This document shows positions 22,681-35,700 of a DNA stretch of 64,000 nt, piece after piece. Under the pieces are notes generated by a model, which was given only the letters and a program-made list of their open reading frames with translations, was not told where the DNA came from and ran no database searches. The stretch lies in NCBI RefSeq assembly GCF_002078875.1, contig NC_034421.1, positions 443,955-507,954 of the forward strand. The letters run 5' to 3'. The translations under genes and the position numbers were made by a program. Source of the DNA: Numida meleagris. Taxonomy: Eukaryota > Chordata > Aves > Galliformes > Numididae. Each line of letters begins with the position of its first letter. The first letter of the stretch is position 1.

Positions 22681-25600
22681 TTGAGGAGTTAGTCATTTGT
22701 ATTTCCTATAATGCTACGCAACAAGATAACATGTATCCTACTCAGTAATCAGTAAATTTTGGTCCCCATCGATCTAAATGCTAACAAATTACAGCTATTT
22801 CTCCAAGAGCAGGACTGTAATTCTTCATTGCCCTTCAGAGTTCCCTCTCCGAGTTTTTACTTGCTTAACAGAGACTAACAAAATAAAAAAGGGCACCAAC
22901 ATTACTAAGACTTGCACATGGGCCTCAGGGAAGGAAAGATCTACAACTGGATATTGCAGCTTCATGGCAGCACAGTGATGCATTTTCATCTCTAGAGAGA
23001 CTCAAAGACTGAACTAAATTATTCCAGAAGGGAAAAAGCGTGCTATTCTCCGCTGCTGGGTCTGGTATGTAAGGACAATATACACCGCTGGGATAAATTC
23101 AGGTGAGATGCACATTTCAGTAAAATGTTTCTCAAACTCCACATTAGCTAGATTATCAGCTACTGAAATTAACCCCAGCCTTTGCTAACAGAATGCTGAG
23201 CAGCTTCCTCAAATATTAACTTCATCTCTGCCTTATACTTTAACTCCTCATCTATTTCTGCCCCTGAACAACGTAAAAAACCTGCAGGCAATTTGTTACC
23301 TGCAAGGTATAGGCTGGGGACCACTGAGCTACTGCTTAGGCATAAGAGTAAATAACAAATACATAATAGTCACTAACATGTTTGTTTTTACAGTATTTAT
23401 ATTGTCTAATCCTTCCCTTCTAAACTGTTCATGTATTAGGGCAGCCACTAAACAATCTAGCGGAATGCCTCAACTAAGGGAATTTTTAATATATTCAGCT
23501 AACATAAAAAGTTACACTTACTGGTGGTCCAACAGTCATTATGGTAGGAGAACACAACAAACATAGAAGGCATAGAAACATTTAGAAGAAATACCAAATA
23601 TTATAATGTCACCTTTCTTAAGCAAAAGTATGCCTATTGCTGAAAGAAAAGTAATTTAAACGAAAGTGATAAATTAGCAAAGTAAAGGAGCAGAGCTGGT
23701 TGCTGCATCTTAGCAGGCTTTATTTCTATGAGAAGGTACAGAACTGTTTCATTTGTAGAACAACTGATACCTTACGGGAAAGTGTTAAGAACATTTTTCT
23801 AGGGAAAAAAAAATTGTCACGTAAGTCAAATTTGCTTAATTTATTTTTTCTTAATTTGCATGGCTAAGGATATTTGCAGTGCTCAAAGTGTGGGTAACTG
23901 GTGGGTTTAATTAATTTCTCAACTCTGCTACTTGAGGCAAAAGAAGATGAAGAAAACCAGAAACGTGGGTGGGAGAGAGAACACAGCACTGCTCCCCGTC
24001 CTCCCACAACTCAAGTGTTAGAAATTGATATGAAAGCATGGTCCTGATATCTGGAGAGTTCATCTGCTTATTGCCTTCTTAAAGTTTATAATCCTCTGTT
24101 TGTGAAGGCACGAGTTGCTCTAGAAAAATATTACAATGTCACAAATCCTATCAGAGGATTATAAGTCTGTCAGGTTGTGAGTAATTATGAAGGGAAAGCA
24201 AACCTTTACAGGATACAAAAATAACCTTCATAAAAAGAGACAGGGTGTCACATAAAAGTCTACACAGAAAACCAACCTCAGAGTGCAGTGCTTTTGCAAT
24301 GCAAGAGATCAGAAAATATTACAAGAGTGTGAGTGCCATGGTACAGCACTGAGCACAAGAGAAATGAAAAACAGGAGAGTGAGGTTTCCAGCCAGTTTAG
24401 TCACAAGGCCAGTGATATCCCATTCCCACCCTCCTTGGATGGCAATAACACTGCCAACTGATTTCACAGAACTCTGTCCCTACACACTTGGAGTCCAACC
24501 AGAAACCAGGAGCCCAAGCCTGAAACACAATCAAGTCCCCATCTCCTAAATCACTGTGTTCGCAGAAAATCTGGCACTTCACAGCAGTGGGATGCTTTGG
24601 TTGCCAGCTCTTGGATGTAACTGATACACAGAGATGCAGTTGTCTCTTTTCCCATTTGTAACCTGTCACTGGCACGAGATTTTCATATACATAAATACTT
24701 CCACAGATTTAAACATTAAGTGGCACCAGCACATTCAGTAGAAAAGAGGACCTTTTACAGGGACATTACGTTTGCTCTTCCATTGCTGGACTCAGATGGC
24801 CACATCCCTTCTGAATTTCTTTCACGTTTCAACCACTCCAAAATTTGTTATGCAAAGAAAAATGTCTGACAGTTACTTAGGTAAGTGCCTGCAGGATGTA
24901 CACAGAAAAATAAAGAGAGGGGAACTTGTATTGTAAAATCAGTACTGTCCTCATTTGCACTTAAGATAGAAGTACTGAAAATTAAGAGCCCATCTGTCTG
25001 TGAGTGTGTGTTGGTAGCATTGCCCACATCTGACAGCAGTACAGAATTCCACTACACAAGAAGGAAATGGGAATTTTGCCACTTGTAAACCAGGCAAGTG
25101 TATTGTTCAAGTGACAACAGCACTGTGACTGCAGCTTACCTCTCCTGCCAGGAGAAAGTCAGTTCCTTGTAAGTTACAGACCGAGGGCAGAACATTGTGG
25201 ATTTTGTGACCTGGCTCCTTGACCTTCTTTCCTGTGTCTGAATGAGTGAGAGCTAAGGGATTAGCTAAGGAGCTAAGAGGCATTATGCCATTCCATCTCT
25301 TGCCAAGCTTCAACTTGAACCAATAGGCCTTTCTGGGGTCAGTCAGCACTACATCCCTGCTGACTCACAAATGCTCGCAGCAGGGGATACCCTTCACTTC
25401 TTCACGCTACATGCTGTCAGCACAGTCCACAACACCATTTTCATAAGGAGTTTAATACCTTTTTGAATCTGACAGTGTAACTGAAGATGTACCTGGGCTC
25501 GGTATTGTTCTATTTTGGTGGAAAAAAAACTCTTATCCTCAGAAATCTGTTGTGGATATCCACATGTGAAACAGTGTGCAACCTCTACCATGGGACACAG

Positions 25601-26189
25601 CAACAGATCAAGAGGCTAATCATGTAAGAAATGAATAACAAACATCACTAGACATCAAGAAGCTGAGAGACATTCAGTGGCACCTAGGAGAATCAAGAGC
25701 ATGGCATATGGCATGGAGCTACTCCTACAATTGCTAGATAGGACACACGAAGGCAAAAGACAGTACGTTTGATGATGAGCATTTACATTGTAGACTGTCA
25801 CTTCCATTAAACAGAAACATTTTTTTGCTGGATGAAATGCCATCCTACTCATCTCAGACCTTTTTTGTGATGGTGATTAGACAGGGAAGTTCCCTGTGTT
25901 AGAAGAATGTTTTTATGTTACGGTGCAGAGACAGAAGATAACTGGCTAACATAAAATGCCATGAAAAGTATATACTGCCTCAGAACCATCATGTTTAGAC
26001 AAAATATGACTACTCACATGACTTGTGCATCACTGATTATAAAAAAAAAGTCTGAGTATCATAAGGAACAGAGACTGGCAGGGATGACTTACTGATACCA
26101 CTATACGCACAGAAACACAACTCCATGTGAAAAACTGAAAGTAGAACTTCATCTCAAAAGCTGCACTGCAAGGCAGCAAGTGGTTGAGA

Positions 26190-26400
26190 AATTATATCCA
26201 TAATGATCAGAGCTTGCAAAGACTGTCAGATGAAGAAAGACTGAAAGGAGCAAAAATATTTACTTTATATGCAATAATGAGTGGTACAGAAGCTGGATTG
26301 GGAGGATCTCTTCTTGCTAAAAGGCAAAATCAGTGAAATTGCAAGGCAGAGAAATTAGGACTTGATAACTGGAATACTTTTCAACTCAGGACTTCTACTT
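26190..26400 (+). mobile_element. Possible ancient CR1/L3-type remnant
   Basis: The stretch GACTGTCAGATGAAGAAAGA followed by CTGAAAGGAGC resembles the CR1-family block encoding EERLRELG. The neighbouring sequence is too diverged to confirm. This is a weak call. Confidence 0.25.
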
Positions 26401-26558
26401 GACTGTGAAAATTTTTGCTGTAGAGTGCTGCAAATTTACCAAGAGCTGAAATACCATCTTATGACTGTGGAGAATTAGGTCGTGAAGATTTATAGCAGTT
26501 AACAGAAAATGAATTATAGAAGAATTTGAAAAGAGTGTTGTTTTGGGCCATAATCCGC

Positions 26559-26650
26559 ACTGCTGTATTTGGGCATTACCTGCACTGCCTAATCGGGGCG
26601 TCTGTTTATCTCTTCCAAAAGCAGAGCAGGTAATGCCCAAATACAGCAGT
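26559..26650. repeat. Inverted repeat (30-bp arms, 32-base loop)
   Basis: Arms 26559-26588 and 26621-26650 are reverse complements at 29 of 30 positions, including 25 consecutive bases; each contains TATTTGGGCATTACC or its complement. A second inverted pair of 11 bp (GTCTGTTTATC at 26600 and its complement at 26662) is interleaved, with one partner in the loop and one outside. No transposon termini were recognised. Confidence 0.9.
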
Positions 26651-27030
26651 ACAGAGGACGGGATAAACAGACACCTTCCAGAGACACTGGGGGCTCTTGC
26701 ACCCTCTGTCAGACATCTGGTACTGGACAGAGAGCGGCTACTGAACTGAACAGGCCAGAAACAATATGTATATATCTACATTTCCACAAACAGTGCATTA
26801 TCTAATGCTACGCAGCCTGACTTTGAGATATCACCTACTGCAGAACACACCCTTTACTGCTGCTGCATGCATTGATGCTCTGGACATGAATAAAAATATC
26901 CTTTAAAAATACAACAATTAATATGAATCTGAAGGAAGAGGAAAATAATCTAAATAAAAAGGCAATGAAAATGGTAATACAAGAACTATGAAGAGAGAGA
27001 ATAAATGCAAATTATTCAGCTGTAAGAAAA

Positions 27031-27050
27031 CGCGCACACACACACACACA
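27031..27050. repeat. (CA)n microsatellite
   Basis: A perfect CA dinucleotide run of about nine units is preceded by CGCG. It is an ordinary vertebrate dinucleotide repeat and possibly polymorphic. Confidence 0.9.
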
Positions 27051-30000
27051 AGGGGTAGGTCAGTTTATCTGCCCTGGGACAAGCTACAGGGATGCAAGAG
27101 TAAGTATACTGGCTGAGGTACCGAGCTTCACTCCAACAGGAGACTGTCCCATTAATGGAGAACAGTCTCATTATCCAGAAAGGAGTCAACCAAACAGGTG
27201 CACACTTACAGGCACAATCGAGATTTTAAAATCCCACAGCTTTGATAATATCTGAAATTCAGCAGCAAACAGCACCCACACTTTTAATTGGTGAGGCTTG
27301 TAGGATTGTGAGTATGGACCACATTTGGATGCAATGCCGGCTGGATGAGCTGGTCTTTACAGTTAAGTACAATACACTCAAGAACAAAGAGAGAAATATG
27401 CATGTTGATACAGTGCAGTTTTGGAGAGGATGGGAGCAGGTTTTTACTGCTAATTGCTCAGGTCTACCCTGTTTTCACAGCTGTTATTTTCAATGTGAGG
27501 TAGTTCAGGGCATATATTTTTGTCTTGAGTATCTGAAAATGTTCAGCTACTGTAATATTTTGCTTTGAATTTTCCTTTTTTCCACCTTGTTTTTCCAGTC
27601 TTCTTTTGACTGTCTTGTTCTCATCTCTTTCATACTTGTGTCTGCAGGTGGCTTTCACTGCAAAATCTTATTCTGCTTTCCTACCCTTCTCCTATCCTCT
27701 CCTGTTTTGTTACTGCATCATCTGTCTCATTTGTTCTTTTCCTTTTTCCTGAAACTGCTCATTTACTAGTAGATCCCATCCTGTGCCTATGGAGTTTTTC
27801 ATTTTCTGTGTCTCCAAGCACCGAATCATTGACTTCATTGCGGCAGAAAGGAATGAATCCCCAGGCCACTCTGCAGAAGAGATTTTACTCTCCCATGGCT
27901 AAAGAGCAGGAGAGGTGGCTGAGCTTCAAGGAGTCTCATGCTTGGCTGTTGCTGAACAAGCTTACTACTGAGAGCATCCCTCTGCCTAACCCTGAATATT
28001 TCCCTTATCTCTGGCAGCTTCTTGACAATAATCAAACCAGCTGAACAGCATAACATATACTCTAAACAGCGCAGAAAACAACAACAGAAATGTCTAGGGT
28101 CTTTGGCCTTTTTCTACCACATTCATACCCGTGACCACAGTATGTCATGTCAATACCAGGTTCCTAATTCACATTTAGTAATTGCTTAGATGCCTATTTC
28201 CCAATTTCTGAATAATGTGCATAAATTTGATATGATATCATCTTAATTGCATAGAGTGCACCTAAACTACAACAACTGACTATATTACTGTTGTCACCAT
28301 GATGCACACTACAGCCACTCCAAAATTCACAGTCTGGATTTTATTTTCTGCCCTTTTGCCTCCCGCAAGCATTTTTTCCACACCTAGACCTTCTACTGGA
28401 ATAACAGTCAAAAGCACTCTTCAGCATGTGAAAGTATTTTCTGTGTTTATCTTGTTTCCCGTATGTCTCACACTCTGCCTAGCAGATGTCTACGTTTTCT
28501 ACAGTGAACTCCAGCATGTTTTTTCCAAATCTTCCTCTTGGGATGGCTATAGGAAGACAGAGAGCAAAGCACTAACACTATGTCCAGAACAACTCCTCGA
28601 ACAGCCTGGCATCACATTACCTTGCTTCAACAGAAAATAAGAACATAAGTTTTGAAACCCGTACAGTTTTTTTTACGTATCACCATTTCTAATCAGGTCT
28701 GACTGTTCATGCTAGAAGCTGTGGCAAAAGCATTTTTTTGACTGCTTGTGATGTTCGTGTTTTCTGTCTTTTAAAAAGAAATACATAAACTGGCAGTGAC
28801 ACAGTGCAGCTGGGTGTATGGAATACTGTGCTGGACAATGTACCCATATCAGGCTGCCAAAAATAATGCATCAGCTCAGCCATATCTTTCAGGTTAAAGC
28901 TGTCCCCATTTAGTGAGGCCAGTTATTTGTAAAATACCATGCATATGATATCTGGTTTATAAATATAAAGGATTTAACCTTGGTACCAAAGGTCAGTGAT
29001 AAAGACAGGTGGGATTTTTCTGGTTAACTCTCTTCCAAATCAAAACAATCCCTTGTATTCCAAAGTACCCTCAAATACTTTGAATAATCCAATGGATTAT
29101 TATTTGTTCCCCAAAATTTAATGCTTTAATCAAATTTCAGGAAAATCAAAATCTCAAACTGAAAAATCTCAGATTTCCCACTGAGATCTTCATGGAATTG
29201 CAGACATATTTCCTTATTCCCTTTCCAGTACTGCTGAGACTGAAGCAGTGTCTGTGAGTACAACATTATTTGGGATGGTATTTTTCTAGTTTCAAATATG
29301 AATTACTCAAGCACAGTGCAAGGAAGTCCTGCTTAAAACCTGTTATTTGGTCATGGTTAAACCTGGGCTCCCCCCAGGGCTAGCATGACACCCCTCAGCA
29401 CATTAACTGCTGCAGAATTTGCATTACATCGCTGTTGCGTCAGCTATGAACATTTCTGGATAGTATCCAAAGATAAGTGAACTTACCCATCATTATTACA
29501 TTATTTTTGGAGAAAACAGCAAAAATGTTCAATTTACAAACATTTCAGGAAATATGCAGATAAGGAATCAGATCACATACAGTCTAGCAAGCCTGCAAAG
29601 AAATGCAGCATTCCCTGATTATGATCAGTGAAGACTGAAAACATGTATGATTCAGATTTAAGCAGGTGAATATATCAAGCTAATTAGACTTTCGTTTAGG
29701 CCCTGGGAATCGAGCCCATTCAGAATCTCTCATAAATAGGAATCTTTCTTCAATATAGTTCACTGTGCTGCAGTTTGGCCTTTTGTTTAATTTACTTTGT
29801 GCAAATAGTCAATTGAATGAGTAATCTGAACTGTGCTTTCTACGCGTAGACTTAGTTCCATGTAAGCAGCTGGATACAAATGAGTGGGAACGTGTAGTCA
29901 GTGCAGCAGTGAAAGCATGACTGTCATTAATATGATTGAAATTCATAATTTAGAAGAGTTTTGGGCTTTTAATTAGAACAAAAGTCAAAGACGATCTGGA

Positions 30001-31572
30001 AATGGAAAAAACATTTTCCTGCTTTCCTCTTAAAAAGTCGAAAAGAACAAAATCCCAGCAAAATGAATCCTAGTAACAATGCCTCAGAACAGCTGAAAGA
30101 AAATGAAGTACACCTAGTTCGGTTACCACAGCACATTTCTGGGGTAACTTTCTTCATTACTTTTAAAAAGGTGACTGAATAAAAGTGGTAAGAGATAGAA
30201 GACAGAGAAGCAATCCTGGTTAACTACACCTTATTTACACTGCTTCTCCAAATCCTCCACAGTTGCAAGTCACTTTGGCAGTGAGAGCAGAAATCCTGGT
30301 GCACACAATACTTTTATCACAGTGAAATCATGATGTTTCAACAGACTGAACAGTAAGAACTCCCTCAAGGGAACTTCATGGTAGCAGCATCTGCAAAGCG
30401 CTGATTTAGATCTACTCAGAAGAAAATGAGGGAAGGTAGTGGTAAAAGGCAGCTACATTCCTTATATTAAAGGTCCCACCATGCCTCCACCTTTTGAGTT
30501 GCCATTACTGAAATACAGCCATGCAATCATTCTTCCTCAAAACTAGAGAGGCATTTGGAGGATACAGCTGGTTTGGACAGAGTGGTCAGCTATATTATGG
30601 TACAAGCCATTGCAGCAAGAGGCTTTCCTCAGCCGTACTCTAGAGATGGAATGGAAGGATGAGACCCTGTTGCTCTGCAGAGGCAAGTGAAGCCTCAGTC
30701 TGACCAACAGGGACTGCAGGAGGCAGCAGCAATGGTGAAGATAAAGAAAGTTATCAAACACTCTCGCTTTCCTCTCCTTTCTCAGCAGTAAATCCGTTAA
30801 ACAGCTTTAGAACTCCTGCTCATTCACTCAGCTTCATTAATTAGCTGCAGAAAGCCATGTGGCTCAATTCCCTTGAAATCCTGATAAGCTGCAGTGATGT
30901 ACATTAGCAGTATTTGGCTTCTGGTTTTAGGTATGACTGCTAAAGAAAAAGTTACCTTGATATGAAACTGATATCCGCTGCCAGGGAAAAGGGAAAAACA
31001 TAAGGATGAAGTGTGAGCTTTGAAGAAATTACCCAACGATAGTCATGAGCCAGAACTGCACATTCTACACTGAGGCCATGTCTACAGCACACAACATAAC
31101 GTGGTGCAAATAACCAAGCTCATCCAGGTACTAAAAGCAGTGCAACCATGTATACACAGCAGCAGGCTGGAGTCAATTTAAAGTAGCTTGGCTATGTAAC
31201 TGCACAGAGTGATACGACTGCCCTCTATTAAAGCTATCTTGGGATAAACTAGACATTTTGGTTTATACCCTGAAGTTGTAATGTCATTCTTTGTGTTAGC
31301 ATTCAATTGTTTTGAAAACTGACTTTGTAGTTCAAAAATTTTCTTTATACAAAAGTTAGCATGTACTACTACAATAATTCATCAGCCTTTACTCATGATA
31401 TCAACTGTCTGAATCACAGATTTGCTGTACTTTAACTCCCACTTTGCAGTAAGTAGTGTTTTCTTGCATTAAATCTCATGACATAACCTGTCTAATCTAT
31501 AGTGGATAACAATGTTAGAATCCTAAGACTGATCTTTTTTTTAATGCTTATCAATTTTCTTTATTAATACAG

Positions 31573-31728
31573 ATCCACCACAGATGAATAATATCATGCC
31601 AACATCCCCCCTCCTTCCTCAGATGGCACATCAACACTCATATCCCAGCCTGGGACAGATAACAAACCCGTATGAGCAACAGCCCCCAGGCAAAGAGCTT
31701 AACAAGTACGCCTCTCTAAAGGCAGTCG
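31573..31728 (+). CDS. SHISA9: SHISA9 penultimate coding exon (cytoplasmic tail)
   Basis: This exon encodes part of the cytoplasmic tail of SHISA9/CKAMP44, a single-pass synaptic membrane protein that binds AMPA receptors and modulates their desensitisation. The exon is 156 nt: the last two bases (AT) of a split codon, 51 whole codons, and the first base (G) of the next codon. It is preceded by a T-rich tract ending in AG (31571-31572) and followed by a consensus donor GTAAGT (31729-31734). The reading PTSPLL near the start and EQQPPGKELNKYASLKAV at the end match SHISA9 tails as I remember them. The 5' split codon would be His if the preceding exon ends in C, which fits the mammalian protein. 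The frame joins the terminal exon at 50703 in phase. The paralogue SHISA6 is the main alternative, but the MNN-PTSPLL and NPYEQQPPGKE stretch favours SHISA9. Upstream exons are outside the window, so the gene is partial here. Confidence 0.93.
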
Positions 31729-32734
31729 GTAAGTCAGTAACATTATGTACCACTTCTGCTATCCATCAGCACGCTGCATTTTCTGCTGTTAGCTGACATT
31801 CTGCTTCAGAGTTAAAAATGAACTCTTGCTCTTTTTGACCACTTCGTTACAGAATTTGCCCTTTTTCATATCATGTTAGTTGGAAATGTATAAGAATGAA
31901 CAGGAGAACTGCAGTTAGAAAATTATATATAAGATCTGGTGATCATACGCTTGTGTCTAAACATTCATAAAAGATCAGCCATACCTTCACTACTTTCAGT
32001 AAGTTTCACCTACACTGTACACAGTGTTCAGCTCTAGTTCTATCTGCCCTGAATATGCCTATGCACACACTTCAGTAGGTATTTTCTGCACCTATTCGTA
32101 TAAGAACAGTATCAGATATGTCACAGATCTAAAGCATGTAATTAATACATCTGCGGAGTTATTCCAAGAGGAGGCAAACTTGAATGCTTCAGAAGTAACA
32201 TCTTTCATCACATTTTTCGCAGAATGTGCATTAGTAGGTCACCACAGGAATATTCTGAGGCCTTACAATTTCCAACAACTAGTGTATCACAAGGTTCCTA
32301 ATAAAGATCCTGGTGTTAGCTTTTTTCTGCTATTGATTAATGTTATACACTATTATCTTAATAAAATGAGGTAATGGCTTCAAATAAACAGTTACAGAGA
32401 GGAAAGAGGACAATGGTAGATAAACAGCAACATAACTTTCACCTTAGAAGTGTAAGTTCCTAACACTTCTCAGGAGCTGCAAATACTGACTGCACATCAT
32501 GGAATGACAGAAAGCCTTTCTCAACTTATAGGTTGAGATTCTGATGGACCACAATTAATGAAGAACTTCTGGGGCAAGCTTGCCACCAAATAGATTTCCA
32601 CTAACCCTTGCTCAGCTTACACATATAAGCGGTACATACACATATACACGGAAAATCATTCCTCCCTGAATTCAGAGCAGCATCACACTGCCTATTTCCA
32701 GATAGCTCTATTTCCAGAGCTATTTGCCTCAGTA

Positions 32735-32757
32735 AAAAACAAAACAAAACAAAAACC
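32735..32757. repeat. (AAAAC)n short simple repeat
   Basis: Units of AAAAC repeat three to four times with small interruptions in the SHISA9 last intron. Confidence 0.7.
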
Positions 32758-35700
32758 AAGCAAAGAAGCAAAACCCCAGCAGAACAGCTGAGAACATTCT
32801 GACTTCAGATTTTCTTTTGGCTTTTCAATTACAAACTGATGTTCCTAATCTCCAAACTTCAGAACAGCAGGCCTCTAACAAAATATACATCCAAGTCCCA
32901 TCTCAAATACTCTAGTTTTGCTTTAGTTTTTGAATACAGAGTAGCTTTTTATTTCCTCTTTGGCAGGTGCTACTGTATAATGATGTGGCGATGATCACTG
33001 ATTTATGCACTGACATCAGGTTTCTACTTCAGCTATCATCTTAGGTCAAGCCAATCACCAAAACTAAAGGGTGCTTAATCGTAATAAAACCAGAACTTAA
33101 ACATTCAGAAGGAATTTCTCTCATCTGCCAAAGAGCCACTGAAAGGTGGTTGTTTTTTTAAAAATTATTACATGAAAACTCAGGTAATTCTTGGGTGTCT
33201 GAATACATCTTTCTAAAGCAGCTAGATTATAACCATTACACTTAAATCAAGCTTGAAAGATTGCACATTTCAGTTCCAGAATCACATAAGGCCTCTCAGA
33301 ATCTTAATCTAAATTAAACATAACTTTTTCAGTGACATTTTCTTCCAAGAGGATGTCACCATCTTCCCATGCTTTTCCCCTATCTTTCCCATCTCCCATC
33401 TCAATTCTTCTTCCTGCAGATGTACTGGTTTCAGACCTCGTTAGCCAAGCTTTTGACTCCAGTGAATCATTGTACAGGAAATGTACAAAATCACTGCATT
33501 GTTATCCACGCTTCTCAGCAGAAAACACAAGAGATGTTCAAACTTACACACTCAGAACTCTTTTCTGGCCTTACACAGCCAACTCAAGACACTCAAGTGT
33601 TTAACTGCTTCCCAACTTTCAAGGCCAGGACGCCTTCCAGATTCACCTCATGAGTACCTCTCAAGATCACAAAGCAGTTTTCCCAAGGCGTCAGCCAGGC
33701 TAGGGTTTGGGACCATGCAGACACCAAGCTGGCCATACCACACATTCTAGACACAGGTGCTAAAGGTACTAATGGGGTTCTTCCAAAATGGGTGAGACTT
33801 GCATGTTGCCTAGAACTGGAGGCAGTGAGGTGAAATCAGTCAGTCTCCTCTTCTATAATTTTTAATATGAGTTTGGTTTGCTTCCTTAAAAACAATGAGA
33901 GGCTTCACCCACTCCCTGCAAGAGATTTTATTCCTTCTGCAGAAAATGAGCCTGCAAGAAAATATGCTGGAGCTCTCCTGGAAGTGCTTCTGCTCTGTAT
34001 TCACTGCAACGAGGGTTATCTCACCAACCCATGAGGGAGTTGCTGGTGGGGAAGGAGGGGAAGATTTGCAGGATTTTAAGTGTCTCACAGGGCAGGATGG
34101 GGTCTTACCTCCCCCACCCCAATGCTGCTTTCCCCTTGGCTCCCCACGCCAACTTCCTTTTGCTCTCTGAGCAGCAAGCTGCTGCTGCTAGTGTTAGACA
34201 CATATTTCAAACAAGCCCGTGCAAGGGACTCAAGACACATCACATTGCGCATGGTGCCCTGGGCCACAGATTCACCTCCTTATACTGACAGCACATTTTT
34301 CTTCATAAAGAATGGGCAGGCCTCCACCTGGAGCTACTTATCTGGTGTGCTCAGAAGAAACACGGGACAGGGAGAAAGCCCTACATGCCCACACTGGCTG
34401 TTAACCCTGTCCTGCATACCCTGTAAGTGGCCAGACGCTGACCTCTCTCAGCATGAGGCCTCAGCCGCCCTCTGCTGATGAACCTGGGTGGATGACTGCG
34501 GTCCGCTCCCCAGTTTTCATACATCTGTGTGTAGAATTGCAGAATTCATTCCGGCTTTATGAGAGCTCTAAGAGAAAACAGTAACTGGCCCACATCAGGC
34601 TCACCACTATAAATTTAACCTGACTACAGCTCAACTTTGCAACAAATAAACACAGACTGAGTGCACCCCTGCCTGGTATTCATGTCACAGGGCCATGACA
34701 TTTTTAATATAATACTATTCAGAGTCAGATTAACTGAATCCTGTAGTAGGTTAATGAGCTTGTGTAGTCTATCTCCCTTTACATTTATAGATAGTGGCTA
34801 GAGGGTAGATTCAGTTGCCAGAACAGAAATTCAATAAAGGATACGTTCTATATCTCTCCGTGTATTTGAGGAAAATCATATTCATTTAAGTGCTTCTCAA
34901 TCTGCACAATCCCACTCATCAGTTATAGTCCAGTGTGCTTAATCCTCTTTTTTAAGGAGGAGGTGGGTGGCAGAAGGAGCATTCCTATTGGTTTCTAGCA
35001 ACTGGAGTTGTACTGTATTAATATCACCCATCCTAATGTGGCGATAACTAGTAAGAAGTTTAGATAACTGAAAAAGTTATGTTTTACCAGAGGCAGCATT
35101 AAATTAATTTCCACACAGTTGCTTTCTTCTGAACTACAGACGTCCTAAAAATTTGGCAGTATAATTTCTGAAGTGAGCCACTTATCCTCCAGTGACTGGC
35201 CGCTGTGAAAATTCAGATCATGGAAAAGTAATACGTCGCAGTACTCTTGGTTCTGGATCCTGTTCAGGACCTGCATTAAACTCAGTATCTAAAGCTCAAA
35301 CATTTCTGAAAACAAGAGACAACAGTGCCATTGCTATTAATTTGCATTGTGTTACTGAACGATAATAACCAATACCTTGCAGGTGAGGCCAAGTTGACCT
35401 GTAAGAAGTTATTTATAAGCTACATTCCGTACTCCAAATCTTACAGCTTAGCAGGGTGCAACACAATGTGTGCACTGCAGAGCAGCTGATTCAGCACAAC
35501 AGGGGAGGAGAGAGCTGAAACTGCCAATATGGATGTTTTTTATTCAAAAAGTAAAATACTTTTATGTGAACCAGTTCAAACTGCACATCCAAATCCTTAC
35601 ACTTTCAATACAAGAGAATATTTTCCTCATTTCCAGTTACGAATTTACTTGTTGCAGCTTCCAGAATTCCTTAAGTACTGACCAGCAACCACCCATCAAA

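Larger units (their letters stand above)
1..31572 (+). other. SHISA9: Upstream SHISA9 intron (3' portion)
   Basis: No exon is recognised before 31573, and the exon there needs an upstream splice partner, so this stretch is read as the 3' part of a long intron. Stretches 1-2695, 3024-9274, 9759-15778 and 22681-31572 hold no gene I can support. They contain AT-rich unique DNA, short simple repeats and a few GC-richer patches (5880-6640, 8290-8560, 11170-11350). The upstream exons for the cysteine-rich and membrane regions were not found here. An unrecognised small exon or ncRNA cannot be excluded. Confidence 0.75.

Noticed and set aside
24283..24675. Overlapping plus and minus frames around 24.3-24.7 kb
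   Set aside because: No domain, splice sites or codon pattern supports either frame.
27031..27050. Repeated CA units as a CRISPR-like or regulatory array
   Set aside because: It is a plain dinucleotide microsatellite.
27808..28056. Overlapping frames on both strands at 27.8-28.05 kb as a possible exon
   Set aside because: No matching acceptor/donor pair in frame and no resemblance to SHISA9 or another family I know.
1..31572. Search for upstream SHISA9 exons (cysteine-rich and membrane-spanning parts)
   Set aside because: No frame with the expected cysteine-rich pattern, hydrophobic segment or conserved pre-tail residues was seen, so those exons are taken to lie outside the window.
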